From Rhizobium subbaraonis (GTDB lineage Bacteria; Pseudomonadota; Alphaproteobacteria; Rhizobiales; Rhizobiaceae): a DNA stretch of 53,880 nucleotides. Each line of letters begins with the position of its first letter. Position 1 is the first letter of the stretch. Under the pieces are notes generated by a model that was given only the letters and a program-made list of their open reading frames with translations, had not been told where the DNA came from and made no database searches. Of this stretch, positions 16,890 to 25,300 are shown one piece after another. The stretch lies in the NCBI RefSeq assembly GCF_900220975.1, contig NZ_OBQD01000028.1, forward strand, positions 1-53,880. The letters are read 5' to 3'. The translations under genes and the position numbers were made by a program.

Positions 16890-18089
16890 ATGCACTACCA
16901 CATATGTCCTAACAATGATGGCACGCCGCCCATGGATGGCTGTAGCGGTCGATACCTGTCAAAAAGTGGAAGCACCGCCTTGGACGTTGAACCGAGTATC
17001 ATTCCCGAAGACGAGCCGCAGCGCATTGCTGCGGTAAAGCGTTACGACATACTCGACACGCCGGCGGACGGATCGTTCGACCGGATCACTGCCATCGCCG
17101 CCCGCCGTTTCAAGGTGCCGATCTCCATCATCAGCATTGTGGATCACGACCGCATCTGGTTCAAATCGCACCACGGCGTACCGGTGGAGCAGATCGGACG
17201 CGATCCGGGGCTGTGCGCCTCCGCCATTCTGTCTGCGGACCCCTACATCCTTACCGACGCCAAGGTCGATCCCCGCTCCCTCGCGAACCCACTGGTTGCG
17301 GGGGAGTTCGGGCTCCGGTTCTATGCAGGTGTTCCGCTAAGGACCAGCGATGGCTACAATCTTGGTACGCTGTGCATCATCGACAAGGAAGTCCGTCCAA
17401 TAACTGAGGGCGAGATTGATGAGCTCAGAGACCTTGCCTCGGTGGTGATGGACCAAATGGAACTGCGCTTATCCGCACGGCAGGCGGTCGCCAAAGCGGA
17501 AATCATGGCTCGTGAGATCGACCACCGCGTCAAGAACAGCCTTCAGTTCGTTTCGGCTATGCTGAACATGCAGGGTCGTCTGCCCGATCTTCCGCCTGCC
17601 GCCTCGGAGCAGTTGCAGATGGCGGCAAATCGTGTGGGGGCGGTCGCCCGGGTTCACCAGAACTTCTACACCGAAGCTGCCGACGAGATATCCTGCGTGG
17701 GTTTCCTGCGTCGGTTGTGCGGCGATCTCTCCCACATCCTCGACAAGCTCGTGAAGGTGGATGGCGATGAAGGAAACGTTCCCACGGAAAGCATCCAGCC
17801 AATTGGTCTAATTGTGAATGAGCTCGTCACCAACGCTGCTAAGCACGGCGCGACAGAGATCAACGTTGTCTACGAGTTCAGGGGTGGCGCTCACCAACTC
17901 AGCGTCAGGGACGACGGCAACGGCTTGCCTGTTGGCTTCGATCTGGACCACAACTCAGGCGGTCTTGGAATGAAGGTGGTCAAGGCTCTCGCGAACCAAC
18001 TCGGCGGGCATGTTTCTGCCGCTCCCAACCCTGGTGATGGGGGTTGCTGCTTTACAGTAGTGTTCCCCGACCAGCGGTTCTTAAACTGA
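16890..18089 (+). CDS. GAF-domain histidine kinase, HisKA_2/HWE type
   Basis: Soluble sensor kinase, about 399 residues from the ATG at 16890. A GAF domain covers roughly residues 35-200 (FKVPISIISIVDHDRIWFK, GLCASAIL, LRFYAGVPLRTSDGYNLGTLCIID). The phospho-acceptor region follows at about 210-235 with the EIDHRVKNSLQFVSAML His box, then the ATPase domain with LIVNELVTNAAKHG and DDGNGLP. Kinases of this type often feed the PhyR/EcfG general-stress pathway or orphan receivers. No response regulator lies next to it. Earlier TTG and later ATG starts are possible; the ligand is unknown. Confidence 0.85.
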   Translation: MHYHICPNNDGTPPMDGCSGRYLSKSGSTALDVEPSIIPEDEPQRIAAVKRYDILDTPADGSFDRITAIAARRFKVPISIISIVDHDRIWFKSHHGVPVEQIGRDPGLCASAILSADPYILTDAKVDPRSLANPLVAGEFGLRFYAGVPLRTSDGYNLGTLCIIDKEVRPITEGEIDELRDLASVVMDQMELRLSARQAVAKAEIMAREIDHRVKNSLQFVSAMLNMQGRLPDLPPAASEQLQMAANRVGAVARVHQNFYTEAADEISCVGFLRRLCGDLSHILDKLVKVDGDEGNVPTESIQPIGLIVNELVTNAAKHGATEINVVYEFRGGAHQLSVRDDGNGLPVGFDLDHNSGGLGMKVVKALANQLGGHVSAAPNPGDGGCCFTVVFPDQRFLN

Positions 18090-18343
18090 CTTCGTGTGCT
18101 TGCTCCTACAGCCAACTGCTTGCCCTGCCAGAGCTTGGCCTCACTTTTCATAAGCGCGTATCGCACCTGCATCCGACCCCGTTTAAGTCCATGATCGGTG
18201 TCACCCGATGGCGGGTTTGGAGTCACGGAGACAACCAAACTATCGGTCCGAGATGAGGTCGAAATAGGTCCTTCATCAACGGGTGGGACTACGTCGGGTT
18301 TTGGCGCGAGAGAGACCACCGGCTGTCGCCGATGGTCAAGAGC
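18090..18343. other. Gap downstream of the kinase with a flanking repeat
   Basis: No gene supported. Contains the second copy (18271-18316) of the sequence found upstream of the kinase: CTTCATCAA, then CTACGTCGGGTTTTGGCGC. Convergent ends of the kinase and integrase genes meet here. Confidence 0.5.
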
Positions 18344-18964
18344 CTATAGCTCAATTTGCTCCGCAATCCTGAGCGCATCGTCCACCTCAACGCCGAGGTA
18401 TCGGACCGTGCTTTCCAGCTTCGTGTGACCGAGTAGAATCTGGACAGCTCGGAGGTTACCTGTCTTCTTGTAAATCTGCGCTGCCTTGGTTCGTCTCATG
18501 GAGTGGGTGCCATATGCGCTGGCATCGAGCCCGATTGACGCGACCCATCGCTGGACAATCCGAGCATACTGCCTTGTCGAAAGATGCTGCGACCTCTTCC
18601 GATTGCTCGGAAACAGATAGCTGCCGCCGTTCCTTCGAACGAAGGGTAGCCACGCCATCAGCGCGGTCTTCGTCTGCTCGGTGACCTCGAACTGCACGGG
18701 CCGCTTGGTCTTCTTCTGAATGATGGTCGCCCGATCCCGGATCGAGCTACCTGACCACAAGTCCTCAACCCTCAGCCTGACGAGATCGCACGCGCGAAGC
18801 TTGCTGTCGATGGCAAGATTGAAGAGCGCCAGTTCACGGATCGCGCCGCTCATTTCGAGCCGAACGCGGATCGACCACACGTTCTTCGGCTGCAGTGGCC
18901 GCTTCTGGCCGACTAGAATTCCCTTGTTCCATGGATATCGATTACGCAGTACGGCGGTGTCCAT
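18344..18964 (-). CDS. Tyrosine recombinase (phage-integrase family), short form
   Basis: Site-specific recombinase of 206 residues from the ATG at 18964, lacking the usual long N-terminal core-binding domain. The catalytic set can be seen: Arg in DSKLRACDLVRLRVEDL (about residue 59), Lys in the QKKTKRPVQF turn, H-x-x-R in THSMRRTKAAQI, His in LLGHTKLEST and the Tyr nucleophile in TVRYLGVEVDDAL. Short proteins of this kind are common on rhizobial plasmids; whether it acts in dimer resolution or as a leftover integrase is unknown. It lies between a kinase gene and the redox island, so it may mark an island boundary. Confidence 0.85.
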   Translation of the reverse strand: MDTAVLRNRYPWNKGILVGQKRPLQPKNVWSIRVRLEMSGAIRELALFNLAIDSKLRACDLVRLRVEDLWSGSSIRDRATIIQKKTKRPVQFEVTEQTKTALMAWLPFVRRNGGSYLFPSNRKRSQHLSTRQYARIVQRWVASIGLDASAYGTHSMRRTKAAQIYKKTGNLRAVQILLGHTKLESTVRYLGVEVDDALRIAEQIEL

Positions 18965-19078
18965 GCCAAAGCCTCCGCCACACCTCCCACCACGTCGCCT
19001 CTCTTCAGGCGGTCGGATCATAGCACGCTTTGTCGCTGTGCGGCCCATTGCAGACATAGAAGAGCGGAGCGGGTTAAG

Positions 19079-19882
19079 CTATCTCGAACCCAAGATCATC
19101 TCGAGCGCGGCATCCTGAGGCAGACCAGCCATCTGTCCGATGCTACCATCTGCCTTCCTGAAGACAATCGCAGGGGTGCCGGAAAAGCCAAGCTCGGTCA
19201 TCAGGGTGGCATTGTGCTCAAGCTTTTCCGCCATTGCGGGGCTGACCGTTTCCAAAGGGGCGATGCCGCCGTCCTCGTACTTGTGTTCGTTTTCGGCCAA
19301 TGCCTCCTCAGGAGACTTAGCCTCAAGAATGGCAGCCGCCTTGGCAGGCGAATCCTGTCTGATCACGCCGACCATGACATGCCGCAACTGCACCTTGCCC
19401 GCTTCGACCCATGGTCTGGCAGACTTCCAGAATTGGTGGCAGTAGGGACAGTTTGGATCGGTAAACACGTAGACGATCCTTGGCGCGTTTGGGCTTCCGT
19501 CCTTCACCCATGTGGATCGCTCAAGCTTTTGCCAGCCCTCTTCCGAGATCGGCGCTTCTACCATCTCCTTGAGTTGGGTCTCCGCCATGTCCTGTCCTGC
19601 TGCGTCGACAAGTGTGCCAACGACCACATGTTCGCCATCCGGGGTGAGGTAAAGTGCCAGAGGTTGAGCGCCAGCTTTTGCGGCGAATGCTCTCAGACCG
19701 CCTGGCACCTTCATCTCTCCAAGGATTGTCAGTCCCTGCTGCTCGATCGCCTTCAGGATCCGGGGATACTCTTGGGGCTGCGGGACATCCTCGGCTGCGG
19801 CGATCTGTGGTGCAGAACCGAACAGCAGCGCTGTGAACAGCATCAGGGTGGGTCTGAGATTGGTGACAATGAAGAGGCGCAT
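19079..19882 (-). CDS. dsbG: DsbC/DsbG-family periplasmic thiol:disulfide protein
   Basis: A 267-residue secreted protein with a signal peptide (residues 10-30, ending QIAAAED), an N-terminal cystatin-like dimerisation region (residues 35-110, AIEQQGLTILGEMKVPGGL) and a thioredoxin-fold domain with the CPYC active site (VFTDPNCPYCHQFW). The cis-Pro loop is GTP (GFSGTPAIVF), with Thr before Pro as in DsbC and DsbG rather than the Val of DsbA. DsbG-type proteins reduce sulfenylated or misoxidised cysteines and are kept reduced by DsbD. A CTTAAG-N5-CTTAAG box lies 37 bp upstream, shared with dsbD and an L,D-transpeptidase. DsbC versus DsbG cannot be settled by eye. Confidence 0.88.
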   Translation of the reverse strand: MRLFIVTNLRPTLMLFTALLFGSAPQIAAAEDVPQPQEYPRILKAIEQQGLTILGEMKVPGGLRAFAAKAGAQPLALYLTPDGEHVVVGTLVDAAGQDMAETQLKEMVEAPISEEGWQKLERSTWVKDGSPNAPRIVYVFTDPNCPYCHQFWKSARPWVEAGKVQLRHVMVGVIRQDSPAKAAAILEAKSPEEALAENEHKYEDGGIAPLETVSPAMAEKLEHNATLMTELGFSGTPAIVFRKADGSIGQMAGLPQDAALEMILGSR

Positions 19883-19919
19883 TGGAGTTCCTTCAAAAGC
19901 TGTCGCTTGACCTGCTCAC

Positions 19920-19936
19920 CTTAAGGCAGCCTTAAG
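19920..19936 (-). promoter_or_regulatory. CTTAAG-N5-CTTAAG box upstream of dsbG
   Basis: Two perfect CTTAAG hexamers 5 bp apart. On the minus strand the spacer is GCTGC, the same as in the box between the response regulator and dsbD. It ends 37 bp before the dsbG start. The form (YTTAAK-N5-YTTAAK) is that of PmrA/BasR and QseB binding sites, and the response regulator encoded at 25297-25962 belongs to that subfamily. Confidence 0.75.
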
Positions 19937-20082
19937 GAGCGGCCCCTGTGCATGTGGCAGCGCCGGTCCTTGCTTCTGTCCGAGTAAGTGTCGCTTTGTT
20001 AACGGCGTCCTGAATAGACGTTCACTCGGCGCCGGCACCGCTATGAGGCGCCAGGAGGTCGCCACATTGAGATTGGCCGCCC

Positions 20083-20880
20083 TCAGCCAATCATCGACGT
20101 CCCCCAGTTGCGATAGAGGATGTAGGCTGCGACCACGAAGATCAGCGCGGCAAACAGGCGGTTGAGGATGTTCTTGTAGGCGCTGAGGCGTGTGGCGAGG
20201 AGCATTCCGAGCACGCCGCCGATGATGCCACCACCAATGAACTCGGCGGCAAGCCACCAATCCACCAGACCGGAGCTGGCGTAGTTCAAGGCGGTCGCCA
20301 GCCCGAACACGCCGACGGAGAGGAGCGAGGTACCGATCGCGTTGATCATCGGCATGCCGGTCGCCAGCATCAGGCCGGGAACGATCAGGAAGCCTCCGCC
20401 GATGCCGAAGAAGCCGGATGCCGCGCCCGCGGCCAATGCGACGGCCGCGGTGGCGAGGCACATCCGGAGGTCGACAGGACGGCATTCGATCGCAACTGCC
20501 TTCCTGGGCTTGAGCATCAGAGCGCCCACAACCACCATCAGGATGCCGAACAGGAAGATCAGTCGGTCTCCGTCCATCGCCTTGCCGAGGCTTGAGCCGG
20601 CAAGCGCGCCAACCACGCCAAGCGCGGAGAAGACGGCCGCGCACCGCCACCAGACATGCCCCTTGATCGCGTGGCTCACAAAGTTGGCAAAGGCGTTCAC
20701 GGCAACCGCAAGCGCGCCCGTTCCAATGGCAACATGCGGCTGCGTGACGCCGACGACGTAGAGGAGGAGCGGCGTCGCTAGGATCGACCCACCGCCGCCG
20801 AGCAGGCCGAGCATGAAGCCGACGATCCCGCCGGAGCCGACTGCCGCAAGAATTGAGGTGGTCACGTCCGTCTGCTCCAT
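20083..20880 (-). CDS. TauE/SafE-family sulfite or organosulfur exporter
   Basis: A 265-residue integral membrane protein with about eight hydrophobic segments and the repeated family signature: GFMLGLLGGGGSILATPLLLYVVGV at residues 15-40 and ASGFFGIGGGFLIVPGLMLATGM near residue 150. TauE/SafE proteins export sulfite and related anions. The start (ATG at 20880, MEQTDVTTS) overlaps the end of the upstream YeeE gene, so it is the last gene of the blh-bigR-yeeE-yeeE-tauE operon. The role in removing sulfite made from sulfide or persulfide by Blh is inferred from this context. Confidence 0.92.
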   Translation of the reverse strand: MEQTDVTTSILAAVGSGGIVGFMLGLLGGGGSILATPLLLYVVGVTQPHVAIGTGALAVAVNAFANFVSHAIKGHVWWRCAAVFSALGVVGALAGSSLGKAMDGDRLIFLFGILMVVVGALMLKPRKAVAIECRPVDLRMCLATAAVALAAGAASGFFGIGGGFLIVPGLMLATGMPMINAIGTSLLSVGVFGLATALNYASSGLVDWWLAAEFIGGGIIGGVLGMLLATRLSAYKNILNRLFAALIFVVAAYILYRNWGTSMIG

Positions 20881-21293
20881 ACTCGGTCGTGCAAGGTCAT
20901 GCCCACCAGCATGGCGATGACGAACAGTACCGTCTGGGGGATGCCGATGGGCAGCGACGCGACCGCCGGGCCGGGACAAAAGCCACCGATCCCCCAGCCG
21001 AGGCCGAACAGGGCGGATCCGATGATGAGCGGCGGGTCGATCTGCCGATTGGTCGGGACATGGAAGCTGTCGCCCAAGGCCGGGTGTCGCATCCGCTTCA
21101 TCACCTGAACACCGATGAATGCGACGACGACGGCACCGCCGAGAACAAAGGCAAGACTTGGATCCCACGTGCCGAAGATGTCGAGGAAGCCTTGGACGCG
21201 TGCCGGGTTCAGCATCCCGGAGAGGGACAGGCCGAAACCGAAGACGATGCCTGATGCGAGCGCGGCAGCGAACTGGTAGATATTCCGGTTCAT
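20862..21293 (-). CDS. YeeE/YedE-family half transporter, second gene
   Basis: A 143-residue membrane protein with about four hydrophobic helices, starting [15 protein letters not shown]. Signature segments are [20 protein letters not shown] and [20 protein letters not shown], the latter with the conserved Cys of YeeE/YedE transporters that move thiosulfate or sulfur species. It is one of two half-size proteins in tandem, like PmpA/PmpB, that together make the size of a full transporter. It overlaps the gene before it by 4 bp and tauE after it by 19 bp. Confidence 0.9.
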   Translation of the reverse strand: MNRNIYQFAAALASGIVFGFGLSLSGMLNPARVQGFLDIFGTWDPSLAFVLGGAVVVAFIGVQVMKRMRHPALGDSFHVPTNRQIDPPLIIGSALFGLGWGIGGFCPGPAVASLPIGIPQTVLFVIAMLVGMTLHDRVWSRRT

Positions 21294-21700
21294 GATCCAA
21301 GACCTCGCAGAAGGGTAACGGCAACCACGCCGGCTGTCAGGAAGGTGGCGACAGCCACGATCGAGCGCGGCGACAGGCGGGCCAGCCCGAGGACGCCATG
21401 CCCGCTGGTGCAGCCGGATCCCATCCGCGAGCCGAATCCTACCAGCAACCCGGCGACGATGATCAGCGGCCAGCCTGCAGTGATCTCGACCTCTGGCCAA
21501 CCATCGAACATGACAAGGTAGGCCAATGGCCCGAGCAGCAGGCCGAGCACGAAGGCCAGGTTGGTGGTCAGGCCGACACCCTGGGCAAGACGGCCGACGA
21601 TGCCGCTGATCCCGGCGATCCGGCCGTTGAGGAGCAGCAGCATGACCGCTGACAGGCCGATCAGCATGCCGCCGGTCAATGATGGGAGATACTGGCTCAT
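21290..21700 (-). CDS. YeeE/YedE-family half transporter, first gene
   Basis: A 136-residue membrane protein with about four helices. The conserved signature [23 protein letters not shown] with its Cys is at about residues 85-110. These paired half transporters (sulfur transport, DUF395) are usually found with rhodanese, persulfide dioxygenase and ArsR-type repressors, as here. The ATG at 21700 overlaps the bigR stop. Confidence 0.92.
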   Translation of the reverse strand: MSQYLPSLTGGMLIGLSAVMLLLLNGRIAGISGIVGRLAQGVGLTTNLAFVLGLLLGPLAYLVMFDGWPEVEITAGWPLIIVAGLLVGFGSRMGSGCTSGHGVLGLARLSPRSIVAVATFLTAGVVAVTLLRGLGS

Positions 21701-22044
21701 GTGTGGTCCTTCACGCAGAAGATGTCATAGAGGGCGGCGACCAGCTGGGCCGCCTTCTCCTCGGTCAGGGAATAGAAGATCTGCTTGCCGTCCCGCCGTG
21801 TCTCGACGATGCCGGAGCCACGCAGCACCGTGAGGTGCTGTGACAAATGTGGCTGATGCAGATCGAGCTTCTCTTCAAGCTCGCCGACCGAGTATTCTCC
21901 CTCCACCAGCGTGCAGACGATCATCAGCCGCGCCGGATGGGACAGCGTCTTGAGGAGGTTTGCCACCTCTTCGGCGCGGCTCGCCATTTCGACCGGGGAA
22001 AGCCCTGCCTTCAACATTGCCTTCAGGTCGGTGCTCATTCCCAT
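21697..22044 (-). CDS. bigR: BigR/SqrR-type ArsR-family sulfide or persulfide sensor
   Basis: A 115-residue winged-helix repressor. The DNA-binding helix is DLHQPHLSQHLTVLRGSGIVETRRDGKQIFYSL. Two cysteines, Cys44 (MIVCTLVEG) and Cys110 ([10 protein letters not shown]), are 66 residues apart, the same spacing as the sensing pair of Xylella/Agrobacterium BigR (42 and 108). In those proteins a disulfide or polysulfide bridge between the pair releases DNA. Metal-binding ArsR motifs (CxC) are absent. It overlaps blh at its start and the YeeE gene at its end, and presumably controls this operon from the AT-rich region upstream of blh. Confidence 0.92.
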   Translation of the reverse strand: MGMSTDLKAMLKAGLSPVEMASRAEEVANLLKTLSHPARLMIVCTLVEGEYSVGELEEKLDLHQPHLSQHLTVLRGSGIVETRRDGKQIFYSLTEEKAAQLVAALYDIFCVKDHT

Positions 22045-23333
22045 GCCGCCCCCTGCAATGCATCGAGCGGGAACTTGAGGTAGCGCTTGCCGTTGGCTTC
22101 CGGCTCCGGCAGACGCCCGCCGCGGATGTTCACCTGCAGGGCATGCAGGATGAGCTTTGGCATAGGCAGCGTCTTGTCACGCTTGGTTCTGAGAGCGACG
22201 AACTCCTCCTCGCTCACGCCGGCAAGATGCGGGTTGGATTTCTTCTGCTCGGCCACGGTGCTTTCCCACCGAGGCGCCCGATCATCCGGCTGATAGTCGT
22301 GGCCCGTGAAGATCCGGGTCTCGTCCGGGAGCGCGAGGATGTCCTGTATCGACCTCCACAGCACCCGTGCATCACCACCGGGGAAGTCGGCACGCGCCGT
22401 GCCGCTGTCGGGCATGAACAGCGTGTCGTGGACGAAGGCTGCGTCGCCGATCACATAGGTGATGGAGGCGAGCGTATGTCCGGGCGAGAACATCACCTTC
22501 GCATCGATAGACCCGACCTTGAACGTATCGCCGTGGGCGAACAGTTGGTCCCATTGCGATCCGTCGGTGGCAAGCTCGGGCCAGTTGTAGATACCCTTCC
22601 ACAGCTTCTGCACGTCCACGACGCGCTCGCCGATGGCGGTGCGCGCGCCGGTCTTCTCCTTCAGGTACTGGGCGGCCGAGAAGTGGTCGGCATGCGGATG
22701 GGTGTCCAGGATCCACTCGACCGTCAGTCCTTGGGCGCGGACGTAGTCGAGGATGGCGTCGGCATTGAGCGTCGCCGTCGCACCTGCCTTCTCATCGAAG
22801 TCGAGAACCGGGTCGACAATGGCGCACTTGCCCGTCTCCGGATCGGAGACGACATACTGGACGCTCCAGGTGCGCTTGTCGAAGAAGCCCTTGACCTGCG
22901 GTCGGCGGGGGGCCTGCTTCTCCAGCCAGGCTGCAGCGCCCCTTGTGTCGAAGCCGCGTTCACGTCCGAAGTCCATGACCTGGTCGGCACGCAGGCGGCC
23001 GTCGAGGACCTCTCCGATCACATAGAGGTTCAGCGACCGGGTGCCGGTCTTGCAATGGGCGAAGACGGGGCCCTTAGATTCATCGATCGCGCGCTGGAAG
23101 GCGCGCACGTCCGCCTCGGTGATGGTGGCTCCGGTGACTGGAATGAACGCATAGGACAGGTTGCAGTGCTTTGCTTCCTGCGCTTCGGCTTCGGTTCCCG
23201 GCTGTCCGGGCTCCTCGCCATCCGGGCGATTATTGATAAGTGTCTTGAACCCGTTCGCGCGCAGCGAACGGATGTCTTCGACGCTTGGCTGAGACGAGAC
23301 CGAAAGCTTCTCGGATACACTGGTGACAGGCAT
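22035..23333 (-). CDS. blh: Blh: DUF442 sulfurtransferase fused to metallo-beta-lactamase-fold persulfide dioxygenase
   Basis: A 432-residue two-domain protein. Residues 1-110 form a DUF442 phosphatase/rhodanese-like domain with Cys in the HCKTGTRS loop. Residues about 145-400 form an ETHE1-like metallo-beta-lactamase domain with the iron-binding motif THPHADH, then SPGH, HD (FVHDTLFMPD) and GHDY. Such proteins oxidise glutathione persulfide to sulfite in sulfide detoxification. It is the first gene of the operon, has GGAG 6 bp before its ATG and overlaps bigR. The product sulfite could be exported by TauE. Confidence 0.93.
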   Translation of the reverse strand: MPVTSVSEKLSVSSQPSVEDIRSLRANGFKTLINNRPDGEEPGQPGTEAEAQEAKHCNLSYAFIPVTGATITEADVRAFQRAIDESKGPVFAHCKTGTRSLNLYVIGEVLDGRLRADQVMDFGRERGFDTRGAAAWLEKQAPRRPQVKGFFDKRTWSVQYVVSDPETGKCAIVDPVLDFDEKAGATATLNADAILDYVRAQGLTVEWILDTHPHADHFSAAQYLKEKTGARTAIGERVVDVQKLWKGIYNWPELATDGSQWDQLFAHGDTFKVGSIDAKVMFSPGHTLASITYVIGDAAFVHDTLFMPDSGTARADFPGGDARVLWRSIQDILALPDETRIFTGHDYQPDDRAPRWESTVAEQKKSNPHLAGVSEEEFVALRTKRDKTLPMPKLILHALQVNIRGGRLPEPEANGKRYLKFPLDALQGAAWE

Positions 23334-23400
23334 AACTAGCTCCGCGTAAATATCGTTATACGTTCTAATATATTATATAGTGAGTCACCTTCAAGGCCGG
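23334..23400 (-). promoter_or_regulatory. AT-rich control region of the blh-bigR operon
   Basis: The divergent gap between blh and the DUF2892 gene holds a very AT-rich stretch (23361-23382, TTCTAATATATTATATAG) in otherwise GC-rich DNA. BigR-type repressors bind AT-rich imperfect palindromes overlapping the -10 of their own operons, so this is the best operator candidate. Exact limits cannot be given. Confidence 0.5.
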
Positions 23401-23452
23401 TCACGGAACTTTGTGCTTCCCCTGGGGTTCCCGCGCAAAGGAGATCAAAACC

Positions 23453-23901
23453 ATGGCCACGACAGCGAACCGGGTCAGCGCCCAGACATCCGACGAGATC
23501 AACAACCGCCTTCGCTGGCAGATGGAAGAGAGGCTCGCCTACTACGAAGCCCACCCCGACCAGATCGCAGCGAGGCTCGCGGAACTTGATCGGGAGTGGG
23601 ACATCGAGCGGACGCTCGAAGCAAATGCCTCCTCTTTGGCATTCACAGGGACCATTTTGGCGGCGACAGTAGACAAACGATGGCTGCATTGCCGGCAATC
23701 GTAACCGGCTTCCTGTTCCAGCACGCCATCCAAGGCTGGTGTCCGCCCCTGCCGGTATTGCGCCGCATGGGGTTTCGGACGGCGGAGGAAATCAACCAGG
23801 AGCGATATGCGTTGAAAGCGCTCAGAGGTGACTTCGACGCCAAGGGCGGCAACAGGCTCGATGCTGCGCTACGAGCCGTCGGGGTCAGACGGGGTCCATA
23901 A
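23453..23901 (+). pseudogene. DUF2892-family small membrane protein gene with a frameshift
   Basis: The ATG at 23453 has AAGGAG 8 bp upstream. The first frame encodes MATTANRVSAQTSDEINNRL and runs to GTILAATVDKRWL, then shifts to HCRQS and stops at about 23704. A second frame continues the same protein: ALPAIVTGFLFQHAIQGWCPPLP through RMGFRTAEEINQERYALKAL to a stop at 23901. Restoring one G in the CTG-CAT at about 23680 would rejoin them. DUF2892 proteins are two-helix membrane proteins often linked to rhodanese and sulfide genes. Either a real inactivating mutation or a sequencing error; the reads would decide. Confidence 0.8.
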
Positions 23902-23932
23902 GCGCAACAGGACAGGGCCAGCCGCCAAGGGC

Positions 23933-25300
23933 TCAGATCGGAAACGACGCCTTCGCAACAAACCAGCGAGCACCTCTCTCGAAGGTCAGGCTTCCGCCTA
24001 GACGGGCGAGCGCCATCTGGACGATCGACAATCCAAGCCCGCTACCATGACCATGCGCCTTTGATCCCCGGAAGAAGCGTTCCGTGACGCGCTTTTCGTC
24101 CTCCTGCTTAATTCCCGGTCCCTGGTCCAGGATTTCAACGCAGACTTCGTTTGTCCTCGCCAGGACGCGGCACCTGACTTCGCCGGCCTTTGGGGAATGC
24201 TGGATGGCATTTTCAAGCAGATTGCGGAGGACCAGACGAACAAGGATCCTGTCGCCCCGGATGACGGTGGGTGGCTGAGCCTGGTCTGAAAGTTCCATCG
24301 CCACATGGACGTCGTTCGCTGCGAGCTGGTTCTCCAACTCCCAGGCCACTTCCCCGACAAGGACTGCGATATCGACCTCCTCATCGCTCGTGACGTCCTG
24401 CGACGCATCTACGGCGGCAAGATCGATAAGCTGCCTGACCATCCGGCTGGTTCGGTCGACGCTGGTGGAGATGCGAGACAGCGCGTCACGCTGGACGCTC
24501 GGTTCGTCGGTTCGAAGGGCCACCTGCGCCTGGGTCTTGAGACCTGCGAGCGGCGTCTTCAGTTCATGCGCTGCATAGGCGGTGAAGCTCCGTTCGCGGT
24601 CGCGCGCTTCAGCCACGCGACCGAACAGGCTGTTCAGCGCCCGGATGACCGGCCGAACCTCCCGCGGAACCGATCCCGCATCCACCGGGTGGAGTTCGGA
24701 TGCAGAACGGCCGGCAAGCCCTTCGGCAATACGCGTCAGTGGAGCAAGGCCACGCCCGACGCTCAACCAGATCAACGCTGCCAGGACGGGGAGAATGACG
24801 ATCCCGGGGAGAAGCAGTCCCTTGATGACGTCGCCGATCAGCCGGTCTCGGATCTCAAGACTGTCACCGACCAGCACACGGACGCCAAGCGTGGGATTGA
24901 CGACGGCGTAGACCCGCCACCGTTCTCCTTCGATCTCCGTTTCTTCGAAGCCATCTGTATGGCTCGCCAGCGAGGTTGCAGGCGCGCTTTCAGAGCGGCT
25001 GACGAGGCTGCCCTGAAGCGACCAGATCTGGCAGGAAAGTTGACGGCTATAGCCGCCGCCGGCTTCCTTAAATGGCGGAGGGGGAGTATCGGCAGTTGCC
25101 GCATTGGCTGCCGCGGAGGGATCGATCTGGTGATCCGTGATCAGCGAACTCACCATGCGTGCCGCTTCCATCAGGCGCGCGTCCAGTACGCGCTCGACTT
25201 CGGCTTGCGTGCTCGCATAGATCCAGGCGGCAGCGAAGAGCCACACCGCGCCGGTCGTGGCAATCAGGATTGCAAACAGCCGGATCCGTATGGAGTTCAT
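23933..25300 (-). CDS. Sensor histidine kinase of a PmrB/QseC-like two-component system
   Basis: Membrane kinase of about 455 residues from the ATG at 25298-25300. There are two membrane helices (residues 8-29 and about 168-188) around a periplasmic sensor region of about 135 residues that contains a single Cys (RQLSCQIWS). The HAMP region follows, then the His box AYAAHELKTPLAGLKTQAQVAL and ATPase motifs NLLENAIQHSP, DQGPGIK, GSGLGLSIVQMAL. Domain order and the short HELKTPLAGL box fit the QseC/PmrB/TctE group. It overlaps the response-regulator gene by 4 bp. The signal is unknown; context suggests envelope redox stress. Confidence 0.93.
   Translation of the reverse strand: MNSIRIRLFAILIATTGAVWLFAAAWIYASTQAEVERVLDARLMEAARMVSSLITDHQIDPSAAANAATADTPPPPFKEAGGGYSRQLSCQIWSLQGSLVSRSESAPATSLASHTDGFEETEIEGERWRVYAVVNPTLGVRVLVGDSLEIRDRLIGDVIKGLLLPGIVILPVLAALIWLSVGRGLAPLTRIAEGLAGRSASELHPVDAGSVPREVRPVIRALNSLFGRVAEARDRERSFTAYAAHELKTPLAGLKTQAQVALRTDEPSVQRDALSRISTSVDRTSRMVRQLIDLAAVDASQDVTSDEEVDIAVLVGEVAWELENQLAANDVHVAMELSDQAQPPTVIRGDRILVRLVLRNLLENAIQHSPKAGEVRCRVLARTNEVCVEILDQGPGIKQEDEKRVTERFFRGSKAHGHGSGLGLSIVQMALARLGGSLTFERGARWFVAKASFPI

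Noticed and set aside
20862-21500. Longer start for the second YeeE gene, overlapping the first by 211 bp
   Set aside because: The extra N-terminus is Arg-rich and non-membrane; the ATG at 21293 gives a normal half transporter with a 4-bp overlap.
23404-23431. GGAAC at 23404 as an EcfG promoter for the DUF2892 gene
   Set aside because: The second half at the right distance reads GGTT, not CGTT, so it fails the consensus.
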